The notes under the pieces were generated by a model that was not told the origin of the DNA, did no database searches, and was given only the letters and a program-made list of their open reading frames with translations. Below are positions 61,650 to 64,000 of a stretch of DNA of 64,000 nt, one piece after another; position 1 is the first letter of the stretch, and each line of letters opens with the position of its first letter. Source of the DNA: Larimichthys crocea (taxonomy: Eukaryota; Chordata; Actinopteri; Sciaenidae); assembly GCF_000972845.2 (NCBI RefSeq), contig NC_040019.1, positions 12,477,001-12,541,000 on the forward strand, written 5' to 3'. Position numbers and translations under genes: made by a program.

Positions 61650-64000
61650 GTATAAACATAGATCAAACTGAGACTGAAATAAACACAAGGAGTGTGACTG
61701 AGTAAACTGCCACTTTGAAGTTTGGGGGGGGGGGGTATATAACTGTTTTTTTTTTATTTTATTTTTTTATTCCCAGTTATCACATGACGGGCATTTATTT
61801 TACAGGCACATACACACATGCACGAACAGAATTCACTCGTCCACTGATGAGTGATTGATGGTAAACAGACTGGGTGCTACATGTTGACGCACAGTGTGAA
61901 GATTTTAACTTTCTGAACGTGATCAAAATGATAACTTCCTTCCAACTTTTTCTAAAGCCCTGTGGGATGTGAAGAGCCAGGCTCCGTGGGGAAATCTGCC
62001 TTTCCAGCTGAAAGATATCATCGGCTCGCAAACAATGAATTTGTCAATTTCAGGGAGTCAGCACTTAGAGCCTAGTGAAAAGTCTATCTGATATTGAAGT
62101 CAAACTCCAGCAGGAGTAGCTTACAACCCAAACTTTGTTGAAGTAGGTACATTGGGTCAAAGAGCTCTCATTAGTAATGCAGCCAAGTTCTCCGCTGCTG
62201 CGTTATCGCCCCACTCACGCTACAGTCCAGTTGTTTCACCTCTGCCCCTCTTCGCAGTGCAGCAAATGTCAGGTCTGGCTGAAGGCTGCACTCTGTAGAG
62301 CGACATATACAAGGTCCTGAAGGAGCTGGGACAAATAGGGAGGACAGAGGAGAGACGAACAAGGTGGGCCATGATGTGACATAATTGTCATAAATAAGTT
62401 GCTTACTTGAGAAAAGAAAAAGAAAAGGTAAAAACATGAAGGTAAAAGAGTCGGCTAAGAAAAGTGCTTGAATAGAAATCAAACAGGTGACAGCTGCAGT
62501 ATCAGTGCTTCTTTCTTTTTCTTTCAGGTGTGTGACTGTGATGTTCATGCTTTAGAAAGTAACCATGAATGTCTCATTTCTCTAATTCATGCTCCCTCTC
62601 TTCATTAAATGTGTGGATCACTTGACCACTGACCAATTTGAGCCGGGAGGGAGAGGCCAACTGGATAAATGAGGTGATTACAAACAGCGATGAACAAATC
62701 CTAAAAGTACTATTTTTATAACCTAGCGACTTTGGTATTAGCAGCCTGTTAGCAGAGCAGCAGTCTGAGCCCACTGTCTGTTTAAACAAGATGCATTCAG
62801 GCACAGTACGGAGTGTAGGTCAACTGTGTTTTGGCAGCACTCAGAGTCAGAACACACAATCACTATGGTTACATATCAAAACAAAGGAAAATAAATCTCA
62901 CGTTTACACTTATATAGTGTAAGTGAAAAATGATGATTCACAGATGAAGAACTCATTAAAATAGAAGTGCGAGGTCGCTGACTGGTAGGTTATGTTGTCT
63001 TACTCATTAGTAACCATTTAACAGGATCTGTTACAGAGTTTACAGACCTGTAAAATGAAGTGTGAACAACAACAACTTGATTTTCTTCTACTAAAACACA
63101 ATGTGACCAAAAAGAGCTCATATTGCAACAGTGAGAACAACATGATGCATTAATAATTATCACAATTAATTTCTTTATTCCTATCATCTATCCCAAAACA
63201 CAGTGGGCAGGCAGGCATGTGTATGTGTGCGCATGTGTTTAGCGAAGAGGTACTATGGAGCAGATGAGAGGCTTATTCACGCCTGGGCAAGCACTAAGAA
63301 AAAAGGTTTAAGGGGCACAATCCATCTCCCACACACATCAGGCTCACAACACTGTAAAGTAGGAAAGATGAACTGTAGAAATGTGTCAGGAGAGAGGAGG
63401 AGAAGGAAGACTCATAAATGGAGGACATGATGCAGAGGGAAACAGCTTTGAACCGCAGACGGCTCAAGTGGCGGAACTGGGCGTCTTGGAAGAAATCAAC
63501 TGTACATAAAGAAGCCATTCTGATTTGAATGGAGCTCAGCTGCACGCAGTGTCTACCATTATGGGTCTCAATAGAAGTCAGCTGCACATGAGCTGTTTGG
63601 ATTATTCCTGCACTTTAGCCACCCTCACCAAATAAAAACAAAAGTGGAAGAAAGAAAACAGGAAGAGGCTAAGAGAGAAGAAAGAAGAGGAGAGAGACAG
63701 AAAGAAAAACGTGGACAGGAAGAGTGAAAGTGATGGTGCAGAAACAGGGTGAGGAGGCGTGTGTAGATTTGAATTCATACTGAGACCACATGCACCCAGC
63801 GCCTCCATCAGCAAAGTAATCAAGGCAGCACTCACTCCACATTTATCCTCCTCTTTCAGTTTACATGGATACTTAAACTACGAGTCAGTGAATTATTAAT
63901 CTGTTGATCTGATTATATCAATATATTGTAATAAAACACGTTTTTCCCCATTAGAACTATGATTTATTGTTTTATAAGCGTCTAGTAATGGCATGAAATG

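Overview
This window looks like one locus of a bony fish (teleost). The coding signal comes from a spliced vertebrate gene on the minus strand, CASK. Seven of its exons run from 57767 down to 272 and encode residues 20 to 277, most of the CaMK-like kinase domain. The first exon (residues 1-19 plus two bases of codon 20) was not found and probably lies beyond 64000. The rest of the protein (end of the CaMK region, L27, PDZ, SH3, guanylate kinase) lies below position 1. A second gene, the lysophosphatidylserine-type receptor GPR34, sits on the plus strand inside CASK intron 5. The same nested, antisense arrangement is known in mammals. The fish assignment rests on the repeats: Rex/RTE-like LINE, tRNA-derived SINE, hAT-type MITEs, and many CA and GA microsatellites.

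Layout. 1-17010 is clean sequence holding CASK exons 8 to 3, gpr34 (4793-5995, interrupted by an 84-base coding intron), a broken LINE (10645-11723) and a few MITEs. 17011-57654 is a single 40.6-kb CASK intron packed with repeats: a SINE with perfect target duplications, an old L1-type relic, fold-back elements, several minisatellites, and long arrays of a TTAGCATG/GTTAAC motif alternating with a composite unit of about 1 kb. 57655-57767 is CASK exon 2. From there to 64000 is intron 1, which carries a complete non-autonomous hAT element (59073-59738).

The big intron has a strong assembly signature. 20969-27194 (A) is repeated at 27195-33257 (A'). 33258-37040 (B') is repeated at 43777-47873 (B). 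A' runs into B' without a break, while A ends and B begins at the same internal point of one transposon. The A'-B' copy differs from A and B mainly by single-base gains and losses. The simplest reading is that A and B are neighbours in the real genome, and that 27195-43776 is an uncorrected long read used to fill a false gap. A 10-N gap at 55914-55923 and an abrupt junction near 47873 support trouble in this stretch.

Functionally, CASK is a membrane-associated scaffold kinase of synapses and epithelia, and GPR34 is a Gi-type receptor of myeloid cells and microglia. Nothing in the sequence shows that they act together; they share a locus. No RNA genes, CRISPR arrays or bacterial-type features were seen.
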